NCBI GenBank assembly: GCA_003116995.1
Contig: BDSL01000039.1
Span: 744,001-808,000, forward strand
Origin: Yamagishiella unicocca
Lineage: Eukaryota > Chlorophyta > Chlorophyceae > Chlamydomonadales > Volvocaceae
Length of the DNA stretch: 64,000 nucleotides
Direction of reading: 5' to 3'
Shown here: one piece after another, positions 43,801 to 55,400 of the stretch
Layout: the number at the start of each line of letters is the position of its first letter
Position numbering within the stretch: position 1 is the stretch's first letter
Position numbers and translations under genes: made by a program
The notes under the pieces: generated by a model
Databases searched by the model: none
Told to the model about the DNA's origin: nothing
What the model saw: only the letters and a program-made list of their open reading frames with translations

Positions 43801-45400
43801 CCGCACCGTGTCCATGCCGTACTTGCGCACGTATCCCTGCGCCACCCTGCTTCCGCCAGACCGGGGGGGAGGGGTTGCGTGCCAGCTGGGTTACCGGCGG
43901 GCCGCGAAACCTCAGGGGAGGTGGGGGTGCGTGCACATGGGCGAGTTGTATAGCTGAGCCGCAAGGTGTGTGTGCCGGGTGTGTGTATGTGTGTGTGGCG
44001 GGTGTGTGTGTGCCGGGTGTGTGTGTGCCGGGTGTGTGTGTGCCGGGTGTGTGTGTGCCGGGTGTGTGTGTTCCTGTTGGCGCACCAACACTGGACGCAC
44101 ATGTGGCATTTTTACTATGGAAGCGTAGATGCTAACGATGCATGTACTGATGGAATCTGCGACCCCCCAGAGTGCTCCGAAAGAACGGAGGGGCACCATG
44201 CGTAGCAGCGCATGGGGACAGGCTGGGCTAGGGTGGAGCCGAAACAGGGAACGATGCACGCCGGGTGCACGATTTCATTTTCTGGAATGACGTTTGAGGG
44301 AGGGTAAGACCCGCCGAAAGGAAGACCCGTCAAGGGCTGCCATCGAACCCCAGCCGCCAGCCCAGCCGCACGCTGCCTACACAACCGGCCGTGTCGCTGC
44401 CGTGACAATGCAGCCGCTGCAGGCGGACATTCCCGCCCGGAACGAACACCCGCCCGACCCACATCCCCAGGAACGCACGTTGAGCTTGCGTACGTGTCGT
44501 ACAACACGACTCGCCGCGGCAGCCCCCCCCCACCTGGCCGTGCCGTCTTTGCTGCCGTCGTCCACAATGATGAGCTCGTATGTGAACTGCGGCCCCTGCC
44601 TGTCCCTCCGTCGCTGCAGGTAACTGCTCGGTGGCGGGGGGGAGGCGGCAGGTGGTGAAGAAAGCGGCAGGGGGTGAGCTGGTGACGAAGCAGCGACAGC
44701 GTCCGTACTCCCGTCTGGGAGGGGGGAGAGCCAATGCGGCTGCGTGCGCACGCGAGGAATTTGGGTCGCATGCAGCGCAGCTGGCGCGCACAGCCGTGCG
44801 CTGTCGGTTGAAAAAAGGATGCCGGGAAGTGCTGCATGGGAGAATAATGTCATACGGGCGGTAGGGGGCCTGCAGACCGTTGACTGCTGCGCCCGCAGCC
44901 CAGAACACGGGCGGTGTGGACGCGGCCTGCTGCATGGACTTACGCTAGGGCTTCATCTAAGGTGGAGGTGAGTCGGTCCTCCTCGTCATACGCGGGGATG
45001 ATGCATGACAGCGCCTTCGCCGGCGGGTCGAAGATGGAGGGGCAGGCTGCCTGCGAGCAGGCGGCGCCCGAGCCCAAGGCGGGAGGTCAGCACCGCTCGT
45101 ACCCGTGCCTCCAGGCGCGTATTGCACACGCGGTAGCGACGTCTTGTGATACGATGCCGCGGCCAATTGGGCGCTTACCGGCGTGGTGGAGTCGGGATCC
45201 TCGAGAGTGCAGGCGATGGGCTCTTTGAACTCTTTCGACAGCGACGTCACCAGGTTGAACACCTTCCCCAGAAGATAACCAGCGGCCAAAAGCTGCATTC
45301 AGGGGCTCGGTGTGTCAGGATGGCGCGGCGCTGTGGCCGTGCGCGCCCGCAGCACTGCCCGCACTCTCACCACAACCAGTTGCAGGATGTCGAGCAGCAT
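40826..45400 (-). CDS. ALG5: Dolichyl-phosphate beta-glucosyltransferase (ALG5)
   Basis: Eight minus-strand exons: 45400-45371, 45292-45179, 45050-44944, 44623-44534, 43846-43641, 42365-42163, 41422-41309, 40918-40826. Phases close and give 318 residues, the normal ALG5 length. The enzyme moves glucose from UDP-glucose to dolichyl phosphate on the cytosolic face of the ER, making the donor for the last three glucoses of the N-glycan precursor. It has an N-terminal membrane anchor (MLLDILQLVVLLAAGYLLG), family-2 glycosyltransferase motifs CIIPAYDEEDRL, VDDGSKDGT (104-112), NRGKGHAVKRG and MDADGA with DAD at 159-161, then YGSRAHL, RDTQCGFK, RWCFDVELLY and VNWTEIPGSK, all characteristic of ALG5. 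Exon 6 uses the acceptor giving SFGRPPATR because only that one keeps phase. It shares a 373-bp divergent promoter region with the RRM gene. Confidence 0.95.
43974..44074. repeat. 15-bp GT-rich tandem repeat in ALG5 intron 4
   Basis: CCGGGTGTGTGTGTG units, about six copies, between exons 4 and 5. Confidence 0.9.
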
Positions 45401-45773
45401 GGCTGCTAGCGGGTAGATCGGACAATGCGATTACTAGATCTGTTACCGAATGGACATGAGGACACTACTTGGGCAAACACAAATCTGCAAATTGTCAGGT
45501 AGGCGCTAATCGCTACCAGCCGGCAAGGGCATATAGTTAGATCTATGCGATGCTAATCATTGCGAACACCTATTGCTATCATGCAGCTCAGAGCTTCTGC
45601 ATATACGGGAGAACCGTCTGCCATCGTGCCTTCAACTTACGCATACCGGCACCTCAATATCGCTTATAACATCTTTACTGAAGATTTTATACTTATTTGT
45701 GCTGTGCACTTTTGACACACGAACAGCCTTTCACTGAGCTGCTGTCGCTTACAATTTTATACGAATCAGAGCT
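45401..45773. promoter_or_regulatory. Divergent promoter region, ALG5 and RRM gene
   Basis: 373 bp between the start codons of two head-to-head genes, AT-richer than the flanks. No clear TATA box. It must hold both 5' UTRs, so shared regulation is likely but unproven. Confidence 0.6.
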
Positions 45774-47654
45774 ATGGCGGACCCTGGGGGAGACCCTTCT
45801 TGTAAGCTTTTTAAAGCTATTGATTCGCTGCGGCCAGATCATTCGAAAGGCTTGCCGTGTGATTTTTTGCCCTTCATGCGGACGCAGACTTTTCCCTCTT
45901 TGTCGGCGACTTGCCACCAGAAGTGCACGACCACTTCCTGGAGTCTTTTTTCCGTCAATACTTCCCGTCGGTGCGCAGCGCGAAGGTACGTACGGCGGGC
46001 CCGCCCAATTTGTACAGGCGTCGCTGAGCGCCGGCCGGGGCTGCTTCCATGGCCGTGCGAGCCAATATCTGCCGCCGACACCGAAACCCACCTGAGCGTG
46101 GCCTCTGCCCCAACCATGCTGGCATCCGCCGCCCTGCGCCCGTCTGCACACACGCCCTGAGGCCACCCTTGCCCCTGCCGCCGACCCTGCGGTTTAGTAC
46201 CTATGGGCAGCAAATAGTGCGAAGCAGCACCACCCTCCTCCGACCCCTCCTGCCGAGCTATGCGTGGGCTTGATGTCGCAGCGCAAATGTTGGGGTGGCG
46301 CACGGCGGAGGGGCCACGGTGCTGGCGGCTGGGCGGGAGCGGGTGTCCCGGCGAAACCGTGGTCCCGGATCCTGGCGTGGGGGCAGTCCAGGGGACAGCA
46401 AGGGGCTGGTATACGCACCTCATTTGATATGGGTGCTTCGGCGCCTTGGGCGCACGTAGCCTGGAGGGAGGGACGGAGGCCGACGCTGTCGACTGCACCG
46501 GTCCTCACGGCCGGTGCGTGACCGTTGGTCGTCACAGTGGGCTGCCACGTGGCTGGGCAGTTATAACGGTTAGGCGTTCGGCGCGGCACGTGCGAGTACG
46601 GCGTGGGGCCGGGCAGCAGAGCAGCTGCGCGCCGCTGGCCGGCCCCTGCATCCCCCACAGTACACGACCGCAGTGCTGCTGCTACTGCTGCTGCTGTCCA
46701 TCACTGGGTTTGTTGGGGTCACATGCCAGCTGGTAACTCTCCGCGTGAGGGTTGCCAGCTGGCAGCCCTCCATGTGAGGGTCCACCTTCCTCATCATCCG
46801 TGTCCTGACCAGCAACGTCCCGTAGGGCTACTGCAGCGGCCATCCCTAGCACCCAACCCACTCGGACTCTGAAGGGCCACTGGCTTCTGCCCCGCCCAAC
46901 CTAACCCACTTCGACGCACCGGCCCACCAACCGTGTTCCCGCGGTCCCCCCGATGGTACTGGGTTCTACTGTTCAGTGCCGACCCACGGATTTCCTCTCA
47001 TGCCCTCCATGGTACCCACACCTCACGCCGGGTTGCGCCTGCACCTGGGCCAACCTGACCCACCCCCCTCCTGCCACTGTGCCACCCATCGCACTCTCTC
47101 GCCCTGGGGCTGCCCACCCGGTCTGCCCACCCGGTCTGCCCACCTCGGGGACCTTCGCACGCACGGACCCTCTGCCCCTTCCCCCGCACCTAACACCACG
47201 CCGCACCACAACACCATGCGCCCTGCACACCCCACTCCCCGCTCTCCCGTCTCTTCTGGACCGCCATCTTTACCGCCTTGGTTTGTCGGCCGTGGATTCG
47301 CGGATTCTCCTTTATCCCTCCTCTCCAGCGTGCATCTCAAAACGTCTGTCCTAAACGTTTTTTTTGGCATCGACGGGTCTTCCTCGAAACCCTCCCCGCG
47401 CCATGCCGTATCGTGTCTTGCGGCCACAGGTCATGACCGACCCCATGACCGGTCGATCCAAGGGATACGGCTTCGTCCGGTTCGGTGGCGAGGCGGAGCG
47501 GGACCGAGCAGTCGTAGACATGAACGGCGTCTTCATATCGTCGCGCCCAGTCCGCGTCTCGCTGGCCACTGCACGCCGCGTCGACGGCGGCCCCATGGTG
47601 CCAGGCGGCGGCAGCCGCCTCCCTGGAGCACCGCCGCCGCCGGCCGGCGGCGGT

Positions 47655-47685
<31 letters not shown>

Positions 47686-48808
47686 GCGGCGGGCCGCCAG
47701 CGTCGGGGGAGATGGACCCGCACAACACGACACTGTTCATCGGGGGGCTGACGTCGGGGGTTTCGGAGGAGCAGCTGCGGGCAGTCTTTGGGCGGTACGG
47801 CGAGATCATCTACACAAAGATCCCGCCGGGCAAGGGCTGTGGATTCGTGCAATTCATTGATCGCCAGGCGGCTGAGTACGCGCTACAGGAGGTTAACGGG
47901 CAGATCATCGGAGGGTCAGCCGTACGGATATCGTGGGGCAAGAGCACGGGCAAGGGCGGCGCAGGCGGCGGCGGCGGGGGTGGCGGCGGCGGCGGCGGGG
48001 GCGGGTACGGCGGCGCGTCGACGTCGGCGGCGTACGGAGGGGGCGGGTACGGAGGCGGCGCATACGGTGCATACGGCTATGACGCAGGCTCCTACGGCGC
48101 GGGGTACGGTGCCTACGATCCGTACGCCGCCGCATCGTACGGGAGCTACGGCGCGGATCCCTATGCGGTGGGTCTTAAGTTGGGTCGGGCAGGCAGGGAG
48201 GGGGGCAGGCAGGGGTTTTGAGGAAGACCCGGGGGGCAGGCAGGGGGGCCAGGCAGGGGGCAGGCAGGGGTTTTGAGGAAGACCCAGGGGGCAGGCAGGG
48301 GGGCAGGCAGGGGGGGCAGGCAGGGGGGGCAGGCAGGGGGGCCAGGCGGGGGGTAGGCAGGGGTTTTGAGGAAGACCCAGGGGGCAGGCAGGGGGGCAGG
48401 CAGGAGTGGGCGCAGGGGGGGCAGGCTTGGGGGCAGGGGCGGCAGGCGGGGGGGGGAGTAGGGGTATCTGGGCCGCGGCTCACTCGCGAGGGAGGCACGC
48501 CATTCACGGCTGGCAGTCGCCCCCATCCCACCTGCCACATCCCATCTCCCCCCATCCCACCTCACCCATCCCACCTCACCCATCCCCCCGCCCCGCATTT
48601 CCTGCAGGCCTACTACTCTGGCATGTACTCGGCCGCAGGCGCGGGGGCGGCAGGCGGCGGCGCCGGAGGCGCTGCCGCCGCGTCGGCGGCGCCTGCAGCG
48701 GTATTCGACCCCGTCACCACCGTCAGCGTGGAGAAGATGAATGCGGCGTATGTGCAGCGGCACATGCCGGGCTACACCGGCAGCTACATGGGGCTAGTGA
48801 GCAGCTGA
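45774..48808 (+). CDS. RNA-binding protein, two RRMs, RBP45/47-like
   Basis: Four exons: 45774-45801, 45888-45985, 47430-48167, 48608-48808; phases close, 354 residues. RRM A has RNP2 LFVGDL (13-18) and RNP1 KGYGFVRF (53-60), with the family hallmark of a V/A-x-TDPMTGRSKGYGF stretch. A run of about 16 Gly separates it from RRM B, with RNP2 LFIGGL (about 144) and RNP1 GCGFVQF. A Gly/Tyr/Ala-rich tail (YGGGGYGG, YGAYGYD) follows. The match is to RRM2 and RRM3 of the plant RBP45/RBP47/UBP1 and TIA-1/Nam8 group, poly(U)-binding proteins of nucleus and cytoplasm. The usual RRM1 is missing: the start codon lies directly before RRM A and only 373 bp separate it from ALG5. The low-complexity tail suggests condensate formation. 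Introns 2 and 3 carry intron-end repeats. Confidence 0.92.
47275..47400 (-). repeat. Dispersed intron-end repeat, acceptor orientation
   Basis: Contains GCGGATTCTCCTTTATCCCT, CAGCGTGCATCTCAAAACGT and GACGGGTCTTCCTCGAAACC, and ends about 30 nt before the exon at 47430. Confidence 0.93.
48180..48440. repeat. Minisatellite built on the donor-side repeat, RRM gene intron 3
   Basis: GGGGCAGGCAGG units alternate with three copies of GGGGTTTTGAGGAAGACCC (about 48209, 48267, 48360), starting some 15 nt after the exon 3 donor. Confidence 0.92.
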
Positions 48809-49510
48809 GGTGGGGCTGCTGACCAGGCTGCGGAGCTTGGGGGGTGGCAGCCGGGGTGGCAGCAGGCGGCCGGAAGGACGTGGCGGTGGGTTTGACAGGA
48901 AATCCGATGGTCGGCAGCGCTGGCGGGGGTGGGAAGATGGGGTTGGGGCGGCGAGAAGACCCGGTTTTACGACATAGGAGACGGAGGCCGAAAATTAACT
49001 GGTAGATAGTTTTCCGACACGCGGGGGGTGGGGGGGGATGCGGGAGAGGGGGGGGGATGGAGGGGGTGTAGGAGGTTAGTCGTGGACGGGGAGGATGACG
49101 GAGTCGTGGGTTGGCCGTGCTGGCTGCCGAGGGCGGTCCTTTCGGAACCGGCAACCAGTCTGTCGCTGCATCTCAGGCGCGAACGACCTCTCGCATGGTA
49201 TTGCCGTGTCATCCAATACATCGGTGTAAGAGGTTGGATAGTGTATGGCGTACTGCCTCATTTTGATCGCACGATGTTGCAGCGCAGAGGAAAGGATTTT
49301 ACAGCAGCACACGCCGCCGCCGCCGCCGAGACATTTTACAGCAGCACACGCCGCCGCCGCCGAGACATCAAAGTTTCAGACCCCAGGGGCGACAGCGGGG
49401 GTACGTGACATCGCTGTCCTTCTAGTATTTGCCTTGTTACTGCAACGGAACTGCAAACGCATAGGGCTGCTGATTATGGCGTCTGCGCTCCTGGTGGTGC
49501 AAGTAAGTAC
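48809..49510. other. 3' UTR and intergenic
   Basis: Holds a variant intron-end repeat (GACCCGGTTTTACGACATAG, about 48957), a candidate TGTAA signal for the RRM gene at 49225-49229, and a 2-copy duplication around 49300-49360 (ACACGCCGCCGCCG). No gene supported. Confidence 0.5.
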
Positions 49511-50051
49511 TTGCAATGGTGCTGCAAGATTTATGTCGTTGCCACGAGCTACGTCCTCGACGAGGTCGCAGCCGACTTTGCCTTCGCCGTGGTCAAGCGA
49601 CTGCGCAACTGCAGTATCGGATTGATTCGCAGTATGGCGGCTGACGGCGACCTGACAGAGGAGCAGAAGAAGCGGTGGCTGCAGTTCAAGGAGGCCATGG
49701 GGACGAACGGCTGGACAGGCATGCTACGCACCCGATTTGGTGGGCACGACAGGTCCCCGATTTGGTGGGCACGACAGGCATGCTACGCACGAACCGGTAT
49801 GACACGGCACTTGGGACGGCCGAGAAGCGCTCAGCGATCACTGTCAGCCAGCTCAACACGTGGACGAGAAAGCACTTTAACGACAGTGATGATGCGGATT
49901 CCGTCCAGCGCCTCATGGAGCTTGTGTCGCTTTTCACCCAGCCCAACCAGCCCCTGTGCCCGGGGGATAACTCGTCGGATATCGTGAAAGGAGTCCTCGG
50001 CAGCGAGGTAGGGGGTACCGACCTGAATTATCTGCAAGTTGCACAGGGCTG
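49511..50051 (+). pseudogene. Coding fragment of unknown family, disrupted by a 59-bp duplication
   Basis: Two coding-like blocks in different frames. The first (about 49536-49718) encodes YVVATSYVLDEVAADFAFAV, then MAADGDLTEEQKKRWLQFKE. The second (from about 49779) encodes NRYDTALGTAEKRSAITVSQ, then LNTWTRKHFNDSDDADSVQR, and stops at about 50050. The sequence GGCATGCTACGCAC occurs at 49718 and again 59 bp later; removing one copy would bring the blocks into register, so a duplication has shifted the frame. Inside the 59 bp is another short repeat (CGATTTGGTGGGCACGACAG, twice). It might instead be a small intron. No family recognised and no clear start. Confidence 0.45.
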
Positions 50052-51742
50052 ATCACTTCATTATGGGCTGTGGTGAAAAACGGGCGAGTGAGTGGGCGGC
50101 GGCTAACACGCTTGCAACCAGTAGAGCCTGGTCGTGTGTCAACTTCACTGATCAGGCGCACGGTCGTGCTTCCATTGCTTTCCCATGCCTTAGCCCTTCA
50201 GGTGTAGCACACAGGCGGCGGTGGCATCAATCGCATGTCAGCACTGCCTGGTTCTGTGCTGCATCGCCTCACTGGCCGCTCGCCGGTGTCTGCCCCGTCA
50301 CCCTACGGTGGTGGTGGACGGACGCGACAGTGAGTGAGTGACGATGAAGGCAGATGGACCCATGGAGAGCGGGGCTGCCGGGGAGGGACTCTCTGGGAGC
50401 AGGGGCTTTGTCGACTGGGTCAGCTGCCAGGCGCCGGACCTGGTCTCACGTTCGCTGGGGGGGAATGCGGTGAGTGTTGGCTTGGGGCAGCTGTTCGGTG
50501 ATGGCGGCAGGTACCACAGCGGCCGTGGCAACAGCCAGTAGTGAGGACCAGGGCGTTTGAGGAGCAAGTGCAATAGGGACACGAAGGGTATGTTGGGGGC
50601 AGCGAACCTGCTGGGCAGCGTGTCGCTGTCCAGAGGTAGGTCTTCTTCGTGTTTTTGCCTTGACGGGATCTTGCGGTGAATCACGTGGTTGGCGTGCTGC
50701 GGCCTGTATGCAATGGACGGTGTGGAGGCAAGGGGGTGGGCTCGTGGAGATGGCACGTGTGCAAGCGGTTAAGGAGAGAGAGTTCCTGAGAATGGGCGTT
50801 GGTGGTGGTGGTGGGTTGGAGTGGAGCACAGATGAGCGCAGGGAAACAGCACTCCATGCGAGGGACTGCAAGAGTAGAGGCATCATAGGAGTTCATGGCG
50901 GGGCGAATTCATGTCGGCTCGAGGGAAGTCTGTTCTCGCAAGGCTGTACGCTTGTTCTCCTCCATCACGCCGTGTCCGTCAGAGCAATAATGAGTACCGA
51001 GATACCGACGCCCGAGTAGCAGTTTACCGTTTCGTCGTGCAAATCGGTTTTCAAACCGAATCCGCGCGGTCCATTCCCATGGGCCAAAACTGGCGGATTG
51101 CGACACAAATGATACAAATACATAAGGGACTAAATCCTACTTGGTGCCCCTCAAAGCGCTGTTCCGAAGGCTTTTGTGAGTGGGCTTTAGACGGAGCCCA
51201 TTCGCTACGGTTCGCCCTCACCTAGCATAGTTTGGTACTGCAGGTGACTTTGACGTATAAATGGACGCTTCAAGCTCGGCGCAAGTCCTCCCAGGAGGCG
51301 TGCTTGAGGTTCGGACCCACGGTTGAAAGGGACGAAACTTGTACAAAAATTGCCATGTAAAATTTATTTTGGATGAAGCCCCGCTGCTTCTTCTTGTCGC
51401 GCCGGAGATGGCTCATTCCACCTGTGTAGCTTGTCTACGCGCCGTCGGGCCGCCAGGCTCGAATTTCTCTGGCTATCTTAATAGGTTCCCTTAAGTTTGC
51501 TGTCTGCTTGTGGTTACGGACAGAACGGGAGGGTAGATGAGAAGATGACCGGAGAAGATGACCGGAAGATGTCCCATGCCCGTAAGATGCCCGTATACTA
51601 CTAACCGAATCGTAGGTTTGGCATTAGGTGTTGTAACGAGAGGTTTCTAAGTTGAACAGTGTATGTACATCAGTCTGCACATTGTCAGAGCTGGACATAC
51701 TGCAGCCCTTCGCACCAGGACCAGGTCAAACGTCGGAATACA
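50052..51742. other. Intergenic, no gene supported
   Basis: Open frames on both strands between 50.3 and 50.9 kb have no recognisable content. 51.2-51.7 kb is AT-richer and should contain the promoter of the gene starting at 51743. Confidence 0.5.
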
Positions 51743-53711
51743 ATGCAACAACCATCAACTTGGGGTTTTCTAGGAGTTTGGGCTTTTTTGGCGGTCCTGA
51801 CATGTCCTGACATGCTAGCTGCTGCAAAGCCCACGTCTGCGCCTTTCTCGCGGCTCTGCCCGACGAAGATGCCTTCAGGACAAAAATGGAGGGCTTGCGC
51901 CTTCCGCACGGTGCAGGAATGGAATAACGGGACCGTGCATGTTGCAAGGCAAGCCGGGAAGGCGTGGAGGACCATGGGCCTTGATTGTGCTTTGCTATCG
52001 CGGTAGAGTACCAGCATATCGCGAAGGCCCATTTCGGCCGTGACAAATCGCGCTATTGATTTGTGCACTTACAGGCTTGCGGTTTGCGGCGGACTTAGGC
52101 GCGCTAGGCCATGCCGCGGATAGGGTTGGTCTGACTTCACATTTGAGGTTTGGGGCGGATACATATCTGCGATGACATGCTGCACACATGGTGAACAGTT
52201 CTTGCATTCCTCCTACGTCTTCATTTTCCCTGCGACAGCTCAAGTCTGTCGGCGATGGTCGAGTACTTTTCTGGGTTGCTGGACCCCAACGTGGTCATCC
52301 GGTTAAACCCGGTCGGCACCTTTGCGGGGCAGGAAATGGTTGCGGAGTACTTGGCCATCTTTGCCAGCCCAACTGGGTAAGCACGCCGCGGGATCTGCGT
52401 TGATAGGGAGGCAGGGAAACGCTGCATGCTGGTCGCCCTGGCTGGGTACTTGCTGCCGTCGTACATCGTACATGACGCGGGTGCGACGAGACCGACGGGG
52501 AGGCAGCGCCGACGGAGGGCGCCTGCACCCACACGATACCGCGTTGTCGGCCGGTTGGGTATACATAGGCGGAGCATTTTCCGAATTTTACGGGGGGCGG
52601 AGCGGTAAAATCCGAATTTAGTTGTACGTGTCTGTGTACTTTTCAAAACATCAGCCGCGGCAAGCCATTTGAGTGGGACGATGTGCGGTGTACGCCGACA
52701 GCACACCAGGTCTTGAAGGTGCACGTATCGCGACCTTTGCTATCCCCGCTGTATGTGCTTGGCATGCTCTGCTCTTGGGCGACAGCATCCGTCCACCCTC
52801 AGCCCCGTCCCGACTTGACGCCCGGTGGGTGCCTTGTTACTACATACTGCGATACTGCGATGACCCACAGGCCCATACAGATCATCAAGCCCGTCTCGAT
52901 GGTCATTCGGCGCTTCGTGGCAATGCGACCCATTGTAGTGGCCACAGTCGACGTGCTCTTCTCGAACGCTTACACCCAGGTCACCGCCAACATGACTGTG
53001 GAGCAGTGGTAGGTCGAGTAGCGGCCCGAGCCGCTAGGTGCCCGATGGATTGGAGGAACCGCTCAGGCCTAAGGTTGTAACAGGCGGCAAATAAATAAAG
53101 AAAGCGGATATATTCGTAGAGCTGAGGCGCGAGAGTTACGGATGAAAGGAAATCTAAAGTGTGGGTGTGTGGTTGGGCGTGGACTAAGGCGTCGGCTGCC
53201 GCTTGGAGGGGCATGGAGAGGCTCCCGCCAACTCACCACTCGCCCGCCATCTGCTCGCCCCTAAATGTCGGCACGCAGGTTCCGCCTCGACGAATACAAC
53301 CGCGTGATTTCAGCGGACTTCACGATTGATCGATACGCAGGGTTTGCGCCCGCCATGCAGCTCGACGCCGTCCTGATGCAGACGCCGGAGGTCGGCGCCA
53401 GTATCGTCAAGGCTGTATGCGAAACCGCCGCTGCTGTCTGCTCGACGCCCGCGCTTAAACAGTACGACAACGTACCGTCCTGCATGGCCTTCCTCGGCAG
53501 CATCCCCTTCCAGAACCCTGAAACCGTGCAGTCCAACACCACCATCTGCCGCTTCCTGCACGCCACCCTGGCGGGGTTCGCGCCGGAGATCCACTGTCCC
53601 CACATTGGGCCGTCCGGAGGCGGCGCTTGCGTTGACGTGCCGTACGCACGGTACTACACGGCCTCACCCTTCAGCGCCGCGGACTTTGTCGCTTACGGCG
53701 GCTCGTCGTAG
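51743..53711 (+). CDS. Secreted NTF2/SnoaL-like protein with Cys-rich tail
   Basis: Four exons: 51743-52002, 52239-52376, 52871-53008, 53279-53711; every exon after the first begins with one base completing a split codon, and the phases close to 322 residues. Residues 1 to about 27 are a signal peptide (GFLGVWAFLAVLTCPDMLA). Residues about 88-195 fit the NTF2/SnoaL cone fold: helix MVEYFSGLLDP, strand VVIRLNPVGTFAG, helix QEMVAEYLAIF, then strands ending WFRLDEYNRVISADF. This fold is used by many small binding or enzymatic proteins, so no activity can be assigned. The C-terminal part has Cys-containing signatures (CMAFLGSIPF, NTTICRFLHATL, HCPHIGPSGGGAC) that look like a conserved extracellular domain. 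TGTAA is at 53741-53745, 30 nt after the stop. No neighbour suggests a pathway. Confidence 0.87.
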
Positions 53712-53740
53712 AGTGGTCGCGCCGCGTGGCATACCGGTAG

Positions 53741-53745
53741 TGTAA
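53741..53745 (+). promoter_or_regulatory. Candidate TGTAA polyadenylation signal
   Basis: First TGTAA after the stop at 53711; the resulting 3' UTR would be unusually short. Confidence 0.4.
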
Positions 53746-55244
53746 CAACGTGAGCGAGCGGGATGGACTGGGTATGATTTGCTATCAGCCAGGACGTCCG
53801 ATAGGTGGCGTGTATTCCTTTGGCGGTGTGGATCCACTGGCGCAAGGTGATGCGGCCTGTCTGCTCAATCTGCTGTCGCACTCGTTGATACATGCGTGTT
53901 TTGGCTAGCAGTCTCGCGGTGCATCGGTTGTGAGGGCACTGTGGAGGGTTTCGTTCGTGCGGCAGACGCTGAGCCGTTTGAAATGGGTGTCCTACTGCCG
54001 TACCTGTCCGGACGGCGTTTGGCAGGCTATTCCGTTGAATACATTGGGAGGCTTGGGACCCGTCTCCTGTTCACGCCTGCTGGCTCGTGTTCGTGTCGTT
54101 GTTGATGCACCGGTCGTCCCAAATGGACCCGGTCGTAGTCAACCTTCTTTGTCCATGCAACGGCGCTGAGTTGCGAATTTGTGGTTATGGTGCAGCGCAC
54201 CCCTATGGTAGTAGTAACCATGGCAGTACAGTGGGTTCCAGAAGCTGTCGTCGTGCAGATCCAATCAAGGCGAGTCAAACATTTTCTGTTCACACGGAAT
54301 CCAGAAGCGGTTCACTTCATTGCTGGCGATCTGGCTACCATTGGCACCTTATGTACACTTGATGCCTCCATTGAATTGAACGGCGTGACCCGTCTAGTGA
54401 TTATACATATGATGAGGCGACACAAGGACCGAGCGGTCATGCTCGGTCATGCTCGCTCTTCTCGTCTCTATGGTATTTGTAATGATAGGTCCACCGGTAT
54501 GTGTTGGGTCCTCGGCGACCCGAGGCAACACTGCGTTTTGTGTCGAGTCTGATGACCGGAACATCCAGTCGCTGACATCTGTCCGACGAGAGCGACATGT
54601 GAACCTACGTTAGGTTAGGGTGTTTGGTTTCAAACTTGCAATTCAATGTTTCGCCCTAAATACCTTTGTAAATGCCGTCCGCCTCCAAGATGCTCGACGC
54701 CCCGCCCATGACAACATGCATACGGCAAGGTATGCATGCGACCTGCACACTGAGCGGTGCGATTGATCCTCCACGAAGCACGTGCGCCATGTACAGTCCT
54801 CTTTGGATGTAGGTACGTAGCACCCCTGTACCTTCCTCTCCTACTGAATTGCAACCGTCCAACAAGTAGGAACAAATGAAGTGGGCTCCGGAACAGGAGG
54901 GAGGGACATCAGGTGCATCGCCGACCAGGGACACACTTTCTTTTTTCCTTTGGAACCCATCGACCTGAGATCGAATACTTCCGACCTGAGATGTGACTTT
55001 TGCGGAACCTGGACGCCGGGGAGTTGTGTACCAGGTGGTAGTATTCGTTGCAGTGGGCCCCAGACTGCTAGGTAGAGCATCCTGCTTCGGACGCTGGCAT
55101 CCTGTCCGATACTCCTCCTTCATCCACAAGATCCCGTTCTGTATTCGGGCGGGTCGGGGAGGCACCGCCTTTTGCTATCCCATATTTAGCCACCCAACCA
55201 AGTTCTCCAACGTGCGCCCATATAAACCGGCCTCTTAATATTTC

Positions 55245-55400
55245 CTTGCGCCGCCGCGCGGGGTCCTTGATTCCGTTAGCCTAGGCGTCGCAGCCTCGCG
55301 CAACCGGAGTAGACATAGCCTGACATAGCCACCGAGGGTCGACAGACGGCGTCCGGTTTTCGTTTCCGCAACCAAGTTCTCCAGCGTGCATCTCCAAATG
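55245..55400 (-). repeat. Diverged dispersed intron-end repeat outside known genes
   Basis: Shares the GCGCGGGGTCCT start, TTTTCGTTTCCGCAACCAAG and CCAGCGTGCATCTCCAAATG with the 29646 and 31404 copies. It may mark an unrecognised intron or an independent insertion. Confidence 0.75.

Noticed and set aside
43966..44205. Cys-Val repeat protein in plus frame
   Set aside because: Translation of a GT-rich repeat inside an ALG5 intron.
52673..53080. Alternative exon at about 52673-52860 in the NTF2-like gene
   Set aside because: Only the acceptor at 52870 joins exon 2 in phase and continues the NTF2-like strands (SPTGPIQIIKPVSMV).
54181..55165. Plus (54181-54552) and minus (54656-55165) open frames
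   Set aside because: Considered as genes because the region is otherwise empty, but there is no domain, signal peptide or phase-consistent exon partner.
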